This document shows positions 49,547 through 60,890 of a stretch of DNA of 64,000 nt, one piece after another. The first letter of the stretch is position 1. Every line of letters begins with the position of its first letter. The notes beneath the pieces are model-generated. The model did no database searches and was not told the origin of the DNA. It saw only the letters and a list, made by a program, of their open reading frames with translations. The stretch is from Phallusia fumigata. Taxonomy: Eukaryota > Chordata > Ascidiacea > Phlebobranchia > Ascidiidae. A program made the translations under genes and the position numbers. The DNA lies in assembly GCA_008931825.1 (NCBI GenBank), contig QXVZ01016105.1, forward strand, positions 1 through 64,000, written 5' to 3'.

Positions 49547-52255
49547 TTACTGTTGTTGTTGCTGGCCTGCATAGTATTGACTCCATTGTTGGTTGTAGTT
49601 GTACTGGCCGGCTGCAGCGGTGGCATCTGTGGGCTTTTGCTGATAATTCCAGTAGTTTTGCTGGTAGTACATATTTGGATCGGTGTACCCAGCTTGTTGT
49701 CCTGCTTGCTGTGCAGCAGAGTTCATGTAACTTGCAGCTGCTGATACCGTGCTGGCTGAACTGTATTGCGTTCCATTCGCAACAGGGGTTACTGCCGAAC
49801 CAACTACAGATATCGTGGATTCAGTTTTGGCCTTTTTAGCAGGGTTTGTGTCCAAGCCCTCAGTTTGTGCTCTTTTCTTTTGATTTCTTAGGAATTTCTG
49901 ATGTTCGTCGTATGCCTTTTGCAAGCGTTTTACATCAGATCCATAATCTTCCAAAAATTCAACCTTTCTTTGGGAGAAGGAATGCTTTTGGTCATCGGTC
50001 AACTTTTCACTTCTAAGCGCAATGTCAAATGCCTCCATCGCAAGTTGCTCAACTTCCTCGGTTGGAATGTCAGGACCACCTGCACTTTGGAATTCCATTT
50101 CTACCAGGTCATTGTACAGTCTTACATCACCTTTGTACTTGGGGATGAGATCTTTCATGAGTTTCCGGGCTTCTTCCTTCTTACCAGAAATTTTGAATAA
50201 AAACCAAGCCAGCTTTCTGGTATAAAACACTTCCTCCTTGTCTTTAGCTGCAGAAGCAACATAAGCCCTCATCAGATCCTCTGCCTTTTTTATGTCCCCC
50301 GTTCTGCGAGCAACAGCCACTCTTCTCATTTTTATCATGGCCATGCCGGGCAAGGTGCTGTTTAACTGCTCAAGAATCCTGGCTGCCTCTGCAGTGTTTC
50401 CATTCAGCTCCTCATGTGCTGCCCACTGCATATGGATATTAGGCTTCTTGGGTAAATGAGTTTCACAGGCACGTTTATATATGTCTCGAGCTCGGTTGGG
50501 ATCAAACTTGTTCATATACTTGGCATACTTTAGCCAGAAGTCTTCATATAAGGCACAGGCAATAAGGCACCGTTCAAACAAGAGCTGGACACGTTGGTGG
50601 TTGTCTTCTTCACGATTTATTTCAGAATCCAGATATTCCCTCCAGTTCTTCAGCTGAGCTCTCTCCAGTTGTTTGACATGAAAGTAGGGACGCTTAATTC
50701 CTTCTTCAAAAGCCCAAATTTTGGTGACAGATTGTTCAGTCTCATCATATGCCTCCTTTTTCTCTTTAATGACTTGTAGGCGGATGTTTTTCATTTCTTC
50801 ATCAGTCGCAGGTTTATTCTCATCATCTCCTGGAGGAGCATCATCCTCATCAGATTTTGATTCAGTTAATTTTTTCTCAGCTGCCGCTGTTTCCCTGACT
50901 TGGCTAAGGCGCTGTTTGTACTCCTCAGCTTCAAGCCAGTCTTCAGGGGCATGGGTGTTGATAAACTCCTTGAAGTCATTAAAGAAAATGGAATAATGCT
51001 GGGTTTGTGTTTTGATCGCTCGGTCATATATCTTAACCACAGCTTTCCAATCATTGTTTACCAACTCCCATTGAATATATTTGTTCCACAGTTTCTCTGA
51101 CCTAAACTCCTCACCAGCTGACTTAATAGCTCTCTCATACACCCTCCTAACTTTGTCCTTGCCAGCATCCAAGCCCTTGTAGTGGTTTGTGTAGAAATCA
51201 ATAACATGCACCCAAAGGTCTATGCTCAAAGGAATCGCTCTGACACCTCGCTCCAGGATCTTTTGGGCTCTAGGCAAATTACCTTGTTTTCTCTCAAATT
51301 CAGAAAACTTTTTCCAATATCCATAGCACAGTGGGTACCTTTTGAAGAAACCATTGTAAGCTCTACGGCCAAGATGCATTTTTCCATCTTGTTCAACCAG
51401 CTGCAGCAGGTAAGTCCATGATGTAAAGTCATGGGGACTGTCACTGACTGTCCGCCAATACTTGAGAAAATCTGCCGACTCATCACCCTCAACGCGTTCA
51501 CTTTCATTGTCAAACTCTGAATCAATTTCAATCACTACATTTTCATCATCATAATCCACATACTTTGGTTCATAAAGAACCTTGTCTATCTTGGCCTCAA
51601 TCACATCATCAGGTTTTTCTGGCATTTTATTGTCTTCGTCGGTTAAATCAACACTGGGCACATCACCATCATTGACTTCCATTGATTCCTGACTGTCTTT
51701 GATTTCAACAATGTCTTGGTTTTTAATTTTCACTTGATCTGTTTCTTCAGAGACATTTTCCTCTTTTTGTTCTGCAGGTTGAGAATCCATTTGTATATCA
51801 TCAATAGAATCTGGTTCTTGTGCTGCTTCTTTAATACTCTCACTAATACATTCTTCCATGCCTTCAGAAGCCTGTTCCATTAAATTTTCTTGTACTGGAG
51901 CAGGCTGCTCTTCAGCATTTGATGTTTGCTCCTCCATGGGCTCTGCCTCATCGTTTTCTTCTTCCTCTTCTTGTGCAGCTTCCAAATCAGTGGGTACCGC
52001 TGGTGTTTCTATTTGTTCTTCCTTGGCATCTTCCTCAACTGTTGGAGCATCTCCTTCCCCACTTTCTTTACTCGCTTCTTCCTGAGTTTCCTCCTCATCA
52101 TTTTCTTCTGTCAAAGTGTCATCCTGGGACCCCCCCATGGAATCATCCAATGTCTCAGAGCCTTCCTGCACTTCCACTTCTTCATCAGCCTCTTCTCTTA
52201 CTTGGGCTTTAGATTTCTTTGTTGCTTTTGTAGTTTTTCTTTTTCTTCGAGTCAT
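49547..52255 (-). CDS. PRPF39: Pre-mRNA processing factor 39 (U1 snRNP-associated HAT-repeat protein)
   Basis: Single open frame of 902 aa. PRPF39 is a HAT-repeat scaffold of the U1 snRNP. Residues 1-15 are basic; about 15-235 are extremely acidic and low in complexity (Glu/Asp-rich), which makes the protein longer than the human one. HAT repeats follow: FLKYWRTVSDSPHDFTSWTY, CYGYWKKFSEFERKQGNLPR, IPLSIDLWVHVIDFY, KLWNKYIQWE, FEEGIKRPYFHVKQLERAQL, HLPKKPNIHMQWAAHEE, then SFSQRKVEFLEDYGSDVKRL and YDEHQKFLRNQ. The tail is Tyr/Gln/Asn-rich (NYWNYQQKP, polyQ), as in the family. The start at 52255 is the first ATG (MTRRKRK). The stop TAA overlaps a donor-like GTAAGT (see findings). Head-to-head with EIF3B. 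Confidence 0.96.
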   Translation of the reverse strand: MTRRKRKTTKATKKSKAQVREEADEEVEVQEGSETLDDSMGGSQDDTLTEENDEEETQEEASKESGEGDAPTVEEDAKEEQIETPAVPTDLEAAQEEEEENDEAEPMEEQTSNAEEQPAPVQENLMEQASEGMEECISESIKEAAQEPDSIDDIQMDSQPAEQKEENVSEETDQVKIKNQDIVEIKDSQESMEVNDGDVPSVDLTDEDNKMPEKPDDVIEAKIDKVLYEPKYVDYDDENVVIEIDSEFDNESERVEGDESADFLKYWRTVSDSPHDFTSWTYLLQLVEQDGKMHLGRRAYNGFFKRYPLCYGYWKKFSEFERKQGNLPRAQKILERGVRAIPLSIDLWVHVIDFYTNHYKGLDAGKDKVRRVYERAIKSAGEEFRSEKLWNKYIQWELVNNDWKAVVKIYDRAIKTQTQHYSIFFNDFKEFINTHAPEDWLEAEEYKQRLSQVRETAAAEKKLTESKSDEDDAPPGDDENKPATDEEMKNIRLQVIKEKKEAYDETEQSVTKIWAFEEGIKRPYFHVKQLERAQLKNWREYLDSEINREEDNHQRVQLLFERCLIACALYEDFWLKYAKYMNKFDPNRARDIYKRACETHLPKKPNIHMQWAAHEELNGNTAEAARILEQLNSTLPGMAMIKMRRVAVARRTGDIKKAEDLMRAYVASAAKDKEEVFYTRKLAWFLFKISGKKEEARKLMKDLIPKYKGDVRLYNDLVEMEFQSAGGPDIPTEEVEQLAMEAFDIALRSEKLTDDQKHSFSQRKVEFLEDYGSDVKRLQKAYDEHQKFLRNQKKRAQTEGLDTNPAKKAKTESTISVVGSAVTPVANGTQYSSASTVSAAASYMNSAAQQAGQQAGYTDPNMYYQQNYWNYQQKPTDATAAAGQYNYNQQWSQYYAGQQQQQ

Positions 52256-53338
52256 TTTGCCCAACTAATATTTAGCTACAGATTGCAAAACACCTACCCC
52301 TGCTAACAGGTAAAGTTATTAAAACCAAAAGTTCGAACAAACCGAATGCTAAAAAGTTACATATGCGACCAAACATGAATATATTGAATACAAAAACCCT
52401 GCATTTTGACAGTGGACAAACGGCATGGCAAATTTCTTTCATGAAATCCATTTGAGTGTTTGCACATTGTATTTCACTTTAATTAGTTCACCATAAAAGA
52501 TACTGTTTCATCTAAAAGAAAAACAGGATACTGAGAAAAACTACAAACATGACGCAGCGTTTTCCCCTGTAACGCAATCTATAATGTAACTATATGAAGT
52601 TCCCATAAGAAGATACAAACCAGTACTCATCAGTCATCAGTGTTTGTCGAAACGCAGAAAATGTTTTACACAAATGTACTGGCTTGTACATTCTTATTTG
52701 AGACTATTTAAAACTGGTAATTGTGTAAGCAAATCATGTTCATAGATAGAGAAACTGTTTATCAATGTTATACGAACGCAACAAATATGGCCAAGCTCAT
52801 CACACACTTCCGCCATTTTGGAAACTATGGCATGCCGCAACCGCACAGTATTTGATGGATGATCGTAACGTTGCATTTGAGCAAAAAGATAAAAATTGGG
52901 AGCAATTACACAACAGTATGATCCAAAAGTGCATTTTATTTCCATTAGGCTGTTAGATATAATCATGTGTAGTCAAAATGTACGATTTAGTTTTACATAA
53001 AGTATTAAATAGCAATATTATTCGAATTTTCACTAATTTTTAACAAGGTAATAAGCTTTCAAAAATCCGAATTTAAACAAGATTTTTAAAAAGAAACATA
53101 TTATGACTAAAAGGCAGAAATATGGACAAAATTTAGATGTCCAAAACAAAAAAAAGAGAATTTATTCCAAAACTAAATTGCAAAACGGTGCCGCTTGGGA
53201 TGGAAAGGCACCACACGTTTTCTCTCTCGCATACATTTTACCAATGTCGGTTGCAAAAAAATTTAAGTTAAAACAATTAAGAAAATTGCCATTTAAAAGC
53301 AAAAGTAAGCAGTCACATTTGAATATAAGCGTCTGGAA
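52256..53338. promoter_or_regulatory. Divergent promoter region, PRPF39 / EIF3B
   Basis: 1.08 kb between divergent start codons, AT-rich. An 80-codon lysine-rich open frame (53103-53345) overlaps the EIF3B start but has no recognisable domain. An acceptor-like AAGTAAGCAG ends at 53312, upstream of the EIF3B start, compatible with a leader intron or trans-splicing. No repeats recognised. Confidence 0.45.
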
Positions 53339-56300
53339 ATGGTGAACAGCATGGATGGCGAAGAGCAGTGGGAAGAAATAAAGCCAAGAAAGAAGCGGGG
53401 GGATTTAACAAACGGTTTTGATGAAGAACCCGATTTCAGTGATCCAGAAGAATATGTAGATGATGTATCAGATTCGGGTAATGATTTAATTGTTTGTAGC
53501 TCATTTACTATGATTTGTTTCACATCATCGAAATATGAAATCCTAAACTCATCTGTTGCTCATGTGTGCAAAGTTGAAGTTTATAAAACCTCATATACTT
53601 TGTGTACAAATGCCTGTAAGCACAGTGATGTCTTTACAGAGCTGTTGGGTGATTTCTTGGAGAAAAAACCTAAAGAAGCTGATGGAATTGATGCAGTTAT
53701 TGTTGTCGACAATATTCCTGTTGTTGGGCCGGATAGATTGCCTAAACTCAAATCGGTTGTCTCAAAAATTTTTAGCAAATTTGGTGCAATTCATTCAGAC
53801 TTTTACCCTGAAACAGATGGAAAAACGAAAGGGTTAGTCTATTTTTCGGAAAATATATTCCTTACATATTTCAAAAATGCAATAGTTTAACTTTTTGAAT
53901 ACATTGTACTGACATCTAGGTATGTCTTCATTGAGTATGAGAGCTCTGCTGATGCACGTGAGGCTGTAAAAAACATGGATGGTTATAAGTTGGACAAGTC
54001 TCACACTTTTCGAGTGAATCACTTCAGTGATTTTGACAAGTATGTCTGTTTCTGTATGTTTTTTGTACACACTTTGCAAATTTGTCAAAATGATTTTTTA
54101 TTAAATTGGTGAAAACCTTGCAGTTAGTATTTGTTTGTGAAAGCATTTTTTTAGCAAGTGTACATAGTTATTTTTAATGTTTGTTTAGGTATGAACATGT
54201 TTATGAAGACTGGGTACATCCGGAAAAGCAACCGTTTAAGGATGTTGTAAGTCATCAGTTTAACAAACTTTTTCTTACACTGTATTCTGATTTGCATATA
54301 AGTCCTAGAAATAGTTATCTAAACTCAATATTCAAACATAGTTTCACTCTAAGGATTGATCAAAGTTTTCTGTTGTTTGTGGTTGCCAAAAAAGTGTGTT
54401 AGTCTTGTGACCATAGGCGCCCACTTTCTAAAATCGGTGGGGAGGCAGAACTTATTTACATTGTATAGTAGCAAAAACGTAAATTTGTCAGTCGCAATGC
54501 TTTCCCCGATGTGCGATGTTTCCTTGAAGATAGTGAAAAACCCAACTGCACAAAGTTGTGCCTTTCTACTTGTCCGTTTCATACCACTTTGTTACTTAAC
54601 AAAGCACNATCGGGTAAAACTCATCAAATACTGCACCATAATGACATGTTATACAAACTGTCAAAATTTTGTCCTATTCTGAGAACATTTAACAATTTGC
54701 CCCAATTTAGGGGGCTAGTGGGGTAACTGCTAAGGCTATAGGGTAAAACACATCAATTATTGTGCCACAATGACATGTTATACAAACTGTCAAAATTTCA
54801 TCTAATTCGGACATTGTTTAACTATTTGCCCCATTTTGGGGGCTAGTGGGGTAACTGCTGGGGCCATAGGCGCCCACTTTCTAAAATCGGCGGGGAGGCA
54901 GAACTTATTTACATTGTATAGTGGCAAAAAACATAAATTCGTCAGTCGCAATGCTTTACCCGATGTGCGATGTTTCCTTGAAGATAGTGAAAAACCCAAC
55001 TGCACAAAGTTGTGCCTTTCTACTTGTCCGTTTCATANAAGATAGTGAAAAACCCAACTGCACAAAGTTGTGCCTTTCTACTTGTCCGTTTCATACCACT
55101 TTGTTACTTAACAAAGCGCATTGTGACATAACAAAGCTCGCCAATCATTGCGTTACATCGCCTATGTGCAAAGGCAAAGTTATTATTACACGGTGGCCAG
55201 TGGGAAAGGCACATATACATCTTCGACGGCTGAACAATTTTTGCCGAAAGCTGTTTGCACATGGCTGTTTAATTGTGTCGCCCAAAACACAACATAACGC
55301 TTGAACCCTAAGAATAACGTTGTAAGCAAAACTGACTGGCCTTTTAACCTACGTGACGTATGAACAAAATGCTCGAAAAACAAATGTGTCTTGTCAACGT
55401 TGATTGTCTACAAACAAATTGTGTCACTGCAAGGTAACCTAAGAATTGCGTATTTCTGTTGCAAAGCGTTGTCTGGGTGACGGGCTTAACAGGTGTTCGA
55501 CCAACGAAAAACAACTTTGGTTTTCACTCTTTCAATAAAGGACATTATGTCGTAAATAACAGACAAGAATAGAACCAGGGGACTCGGCGATAATGTTTTT
55601 TTCCTTGTACCGTTGTGCTTTTGTTACATGCGAATGTGAACATGTGAAAGTTAACACTGGGGTTCAAGTTGATGACGCTACGTGTTTGTGGCCCTGTCTT
55701 TTGCTGNACATGGCTGTTTAGTTGTGGCGCCCAAAACACAACATAACGCTTGAACCCTAAGAATAAATATGCTCGAAAAACAAATGCGTCTTGTCAACGT
55801 TAATTGTCTACAAACAGATTGCGTCACTGCAAGGTAACCTAAGAATTGCGTATTTCTGTTGCAAAGCGTTGTTCGGGTGACGGGCTTAACAGGTGTTCGA
55901 CCAACGTAAAACAACTTTGGTTTTCCCTCTTTCAAAAAAGGACATTATGTCGTAAATAACAGACAAAAATAGAGCCAGGGGACTCGGCGATAATGTTTTT
56001 TTCCTTGGACCGTTGTGCTTTTGTTACATGCGAATGTGAACATGTGAAAGTTAACACTGGGGTTCAAGTTGATGACGCTACGTGCTTGTGAGCCGCTGTA
56101 CTTGTATATAATGCTGGTGAGACAAAGTTTGAAACATGTGCTTAAAAACAAATGGTCCAATGCAAAAGTTTTATTGCGGGATTGGGTTAACTAAACCTAA
56201 AAAACACGGTGAGTCGGCGCCTCCCGGCCTCCCCGTTAGTGGGCGCCAGTGCTTGTGATGCTTGAAGTTTTTTCAAATCTTTCTGTGTAGTAGGTTGTCT

Positions 56301-59300
56301 ATTGGTTAAGTATAGAATCCACACAAAACCGTAGCAATTCACTGCTTTGTACCCAGGGCAACTTGCACTACTATCTGGAGGAAGAGGACTGCAATGATCA
56401 GTTCAGTGTAATTTATGAAGGTGGTGAGAAGACCGCTATCTACCTCAATACTGCTGCAGAACCGATTTCAATTGAAGAAAGAAAGGTATGATAAATGCTT
56501 TGGTGTATGTCACCAATACAGAATCATCAAATTGTGATAAAATTTGTTTAAATGTAGCCAGTCATAGTTAACCTAAAAGTGACTACAATTGTTGTTTTCT
56601 TTTCAGAGGTGGACTGAAACATACACAAAATGGTCACCAAAAGGGTCATACTTGGCTACATTTCATGCCAAAGGTGTTGCTCTTTGGGGAGGGGAACATT
56701 TTAAGCAGATTCAGCGGTTCGCCCATCCAGGTGTCCAACTTATTGACTTTTCACCATGCGAAAGGTAAGACATGGTTGGTGTTAGCAATACTGGCTTTCA
56801 GGTAGATATACTAAGTGCCATGACCTCATAAGCAAAGTTTCAAACATGTACAAGTTATTGCGTCAAATTGGCGCCATCACTCAGCCAAACAAAGTACTTG
56901 CTGTTTTGGATCAATCCCATTTGGTGTATTGATGTATGCAATTTAAAGTTTTGAAGTCATTCGATTCAGCTTGGGCAGTGGTTATTTTGCATTTTCATGT
57001 TGTCTGATAATTGTCTTGTTAAGATAATACAAATACTACATTTGTCGTAAACGCATGAACTAGAATGTACATCTTATGTACAATGTTTGAAATCACTTTA
57101 AATCTAGTGGTAATGACTGATACCAAGTTATAGTATTGCTTTGAAGTGAAATCCTTTTTACTGTGGTACATGAATGAGTCTGTACAATGAATGATAATGC
57201 CTTGTATTTGCTAAGATTTATTTTGTACTAAACCTTGTAAATTCCTAAATTAGTAGTATGTAGCAATGAATTACTAAAAACCTCATTTTTATCTTCCTAG
57301 ATACTTGGTCACCTTTAGTCCAATGCAGGAACAGGCGGCCAGTGAAGATACACAATCCATTATAATATGGGAGGTTTTCACTGGTACAAAGAAGAGAGGT
57401 TTCAGTGCTGACATGTCTGGTGCCGACGACAGACAGTGGCCAATATTTAAGTAAGTAATAAAACATCTGGAATGCCACCTTTGTATGGCTTGAATTTACT
57501 GGTTGGCAACCTCTGCCATCCATGCTATGGTTAGCACACAAGTGATTTATGAATTCATATTGCAATACATTTTCGGGGCTAACCTGTTTGTTGTTTTATC
57601 AAGTGCATTGCATGCTATAGAGTGCACATGCAAGTGTAATGATAAGCCTAACAAACACAGAAACACAAAGCAGCGATATTATCAACATGGCACACGAAAC
57701 CATTGACATTTTGACTGACATAAAGTTAACCTTTGATGTAGGCTTGAGGTTAAAACTCCTGTCAAAAATATTTCAATCTAAAAATGATTGACAGTTTTTG
57801 AACACTAAGCAAGTTCATAATTCCCATTAAAATATACTGGCCAAAATAGTTTTAAAAGTTATGTGCTTCTGGAACCAGTGTGTATTTAGCAACACTATTC
57901 TAGCCTCAATGCAAATACTGTGCCGGCCCCCCTATGCCATTTTTATATGTAGATGCTCCTACCTGCCTTGTATGGTCCTTTATTGTTGTTTTTCTTTTGT
58001 TTTATTATGTGTACTTGTGTTTCACTTATACTGTGCTTTGTTAATTCTGAGAAAACTTACACGTAACGCCTGCTGATTCATCTACAATTAGTAGGTCACT
58101 CTTTTATACTATCCCTTCATTTTTCATGCCTTGTAATTTGTAAATTTACATGCTTACATGCATAACTACCTACATATCTGGTGCAAACCATAGTTATTGC
58201 CAAAACTTTTTAGAAACAAAGCATGTCACTTTTAAGAACCATGTTGGTCAGCATATTTTTAATAAGAGGTGTAAAAAAGGTATTGTCTGTGCCCAGCAGT
58301 TCTATTTTGTGATAAACTCTATCTGTGATGCATATGAATAACTGTATTTATCTTTTAAACAAAATGCTGTCTATCATTGTACAAACAAAATTTGTTTAAC
58401 TAACCCGTACAAAATTTACTCTTCGACAGATGGAGCCACGATGGCACTTACTTTGTGAGGAAATCCAAAGGTGTGCTGAGCGTCTATGAAACTCCCGTAA
58501 GTTGGTAAAACTTCAAACCTTGCATTAGAAGGGCAGAAAACTGCCTAAAAATAATGACCATGTAGTTAAATACAGTACAGATATAAAAAAAACAAGTTTT
58601 GTGCTAAATAAAAAAAACTCACCTTACAAATGTAAAGAAATTTGATGTCTTGTAATTTTTTACAAAGCTTATGTGATGCATCTGTCCAGTTTTGCATCCT
58701 TGCCTAGACATTTGTTTCCTTGGTTTTTAATGATTTTATGTTTGTGTTTACAGAGCATGGGACTCTTGGACAAGAAAAGCATACCAGTTGATGGTGTGAG
58801 GTATGTACCTAATTTTTTTTTTAAATAAAATATCCTTTATAGATACCATACTTATGACTTCTTTATTTCAGTGAATTTGTGTGGTCACCCTCAGCCAACA
58901 TGTTAGCCTTCTGGGTGCCTGAACAAAATGAAATTCCCGCCCGTGTCAGAATCCTTGCAATTCCTTCCAAAAAAGAGGTTCGGGTGAAAAACTTGTTTAA
59001 TGTGTCGGACATCAGACTAAACTGGCACAAACAGGGCAAGTTCCTTTGTGTCAAAGTGGACAGATACAATAAAGCCAAGAAGGTATTTTTGTTCTTTATT
59101 TTCTGTGACTTGTATGTGTTTTGTACAGCCTTGAATTTGGGCTTAGCAGCTTGGGCATATATACCAAACGTGACAGATGAAACCTAAAAACTAGTTTCAC
59201 TTATTGAACATAACTTTGCAAAGAAACATGAAAAATACAAATCAGTCAAAATTCAATAAATACCAGTGGTCAGGCAATTTATGTTGCCAATGGCCAGGCA

Positions 59301-60890
59301 TAGGTATAAGCGTTGGGCACTCTTATACATTTTTAACTTGTTAGCCTAAACTTGCTTACATGTTTCAGGCTACAATATCCAACTTCGAAATCTTCCACAT
59401 TCAAGAAAAACAGGTTCCAGTTGACATCGTTGAACTGAAAGAACAAGTAAGAATTTTTCTTGTCTTCTTTCTGTGCATCATTTAAACCACTTTATGATTT
59501 GTTATCCATGACAGGTAATTGCATTTGCTTGGGAGCCAACTGGCAACAAGTTCTGTTGCTTGCATGGGGAAACCCCAAGAGTGAGTGCCACATTTTATGA
59601 AATCAAAGGTGGAAAAATCGAACATCTGGGTAAGTTTTCCAGCTCTTATACAGATGTTGTCAATTTACCAACTGCAAGTGCTGCTTTTGTCTTTACACAA
59701 AACAGTCTAACGCTACTGTTTTTTACTTTTTTACAGAAACACTTGAACGAAAGCAAGCAACTCACATCTTTTGGTCCCCAGCTGGTCAGTTTGTCCTTCT
59801 TATTGGCTTAAACAGGTCTGTTACAAAACAAATATGTGATGTAGTTTTTGCATCTAGTAACAGCATGAACTTTTCAAGGTTTAACTGCTTTGAAAAATGT
59901 ATAGGTTTAAACCGGCAAGATTATCAAAGTTTAAACAGTTGTGAAATAAAGCTAATGAAACAATTGCTTACAGAACATAACCTGTTTGTTTGTACCAGTA
60001 CAAGCCAACTGGAGTTTATCGACACTGCTGACATGACGGTGATGAACACTGGCGAGCATTTGATGGTGTCTGATGTCGAGTGGGATCCTACCGGTCGTTA
60101 CCTGCTTTCCATTGTCAGCTGGTGGGCTCACAAGGTATGCCTGCGTACAGTAACCTACTACGCATTGGAAACCCTCGCGTTGTGACACAATGTTATGTCA
60201 TGTTCATTGTGTGACCTTAACATATTACCTTCTTTTTTAGATTGACAATGCATACTGGGTTTGGTCATTCCAAGGGAGACTGCTAAAGAAGTTTCCTGTG
60301 GATCAGTTGTGCCAACTGCTTTGGAGACCTCGCCCTCCTACTCTGCTCTCTCATGAGAAGATTAAGGTGATTTAATTATTTTACATTGGTATGTGGTTAC
60401 ACAATTGACTGGTGTAGACTTCTTTTTGTTGAAAAGGCATTTATGAAAGTTTGATTGCAAGTTTTCCTTGGTTGCTTTTTAGAAAATCAAAAAGAACCAT
60501 AAAGAATACAGCAAAGTGTTTGAGGCCAAGGACAGATTGGCCCAGAGTCGGGTTTCGAAGGAAATAATTGACAAGCGCAGAGAACTGATGTCAGTATATC
60601 GTGCTTATCAACAACGCTGTGCAGCAATTTATCAGGATACTGCACCATACAGGAGGGAACTTCGAAATGGTAAAAACATTTTTGAAAAGAAATAGGCTTT
60701 TGATAAGCAACTAGTTATTTTGTTGTTGAAACACATTTTGTAAAAACTGATTTTGACATTTTTTGACCAAAACAATTTGTTCAAAGGTGTAAATACTGAT
60801 GAGGTAGACAGTCACGAGGACTGGGATGAGGTAACTGTTGAATTACTTATTGACGAAGAAGAAATCATCTTAGAAGACAATAAGGAGTAG
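53339..60890 (+). CDS. EIF3B: Eukaryotic translation initiation factor 3 subunit B
   Basis: Seventeen exons, total 2097 nt, 698 aa: 53339-53477, 53640-53832, 53920-54039, 54189-54246, 56357-56485, 56607-56764, 57301-57450, 58430-58496, 58754-58800, 58872-59082, 59369-59446, 59515-59629, 59737-59815, 59999-60134, 60241-60366, 60483-60669, 60787-60890. eIF3b is a core scaffold of eIF3 on the 40S subunit. Order: short acidic N-terminus; RRM at about 58-150 ([31 protein letters not shown]); a beta-propeller from about 170 to 600 ([73 protein letters not shown]); then the C-terminal helix [20 protein letters not shown] and an acidic end. Human is longer at the N-terminus. Intron 4 (54247-56356) holds a transposon and assembly joins; the flanking exons still join in frame. 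Confidence 0.97.
54612..54868. repeat. Two-copy ~128-bp tandem repeat inside the hAT-like element
   Basis: Units 54612-54740 and 54741-54868 share GGGTAAAAC at the start, ATGACATGTTATACAAACTG in the middle and GGGGGCTAGTGGGGTAACTG near the end. The second runs into another copy of the element's left end (CATAGGCGCCCACT at 54865-54879 region). Confidence 0.75.
54981..55095. other. Assembly join: identical 57-bp ends around a single N
   Basis: The 57 bases before the N at 55038 (54981-55037) are identical to the 57 bases after it (55039-55095). This is what an unmerged contig overlap looks like, so the duplication is probably artificial. Other single Ns are at 54608 and 55707. Confidence 0.8.
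55258..56090. repeat. Direct repeat of ~400 bp around the N at 55707
   Basis: Sequence from ACATGGCTGTTTAATTGTG (about 55258) to the CTACGTG near 55684 recurs with a few per cent of differences and a short deletion from 55708 to about 56085. It is either a real internal repeat of the transposon or two haplotypes laid end to end by the assembler. Confidence 0.7.

Larger units (their letters stand above)
54404..56259. mobile_element. hAT-like non-autonomous DNA transposon (MITE) in EIF3B intron 4
   Basis: The left end CATAGGCGCCCACT (54412-54425) and the reverse complement of the right end, CACTGGCGCCCACT (56238-56251), agree at 12 of 14 positions. Inside them GGGGAGGC is also mirrored. Flanking 8-mers CTTGTGAC (54404-54411) and CTTGTGAT (56252-56259) differ by one base, as expected of an 8-bp target duplication of hAT elements. 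No transposase frame was recognised. The interior is confused by internal repeats and single-N joins, so the true length is uncertain. Confidence 0.7.

Noticed and set aside
54356-56160. Open frames inside the transposon region
   Set aside because: They repeat with the duplicated DNA, cross Ns, and show no transposase signature.
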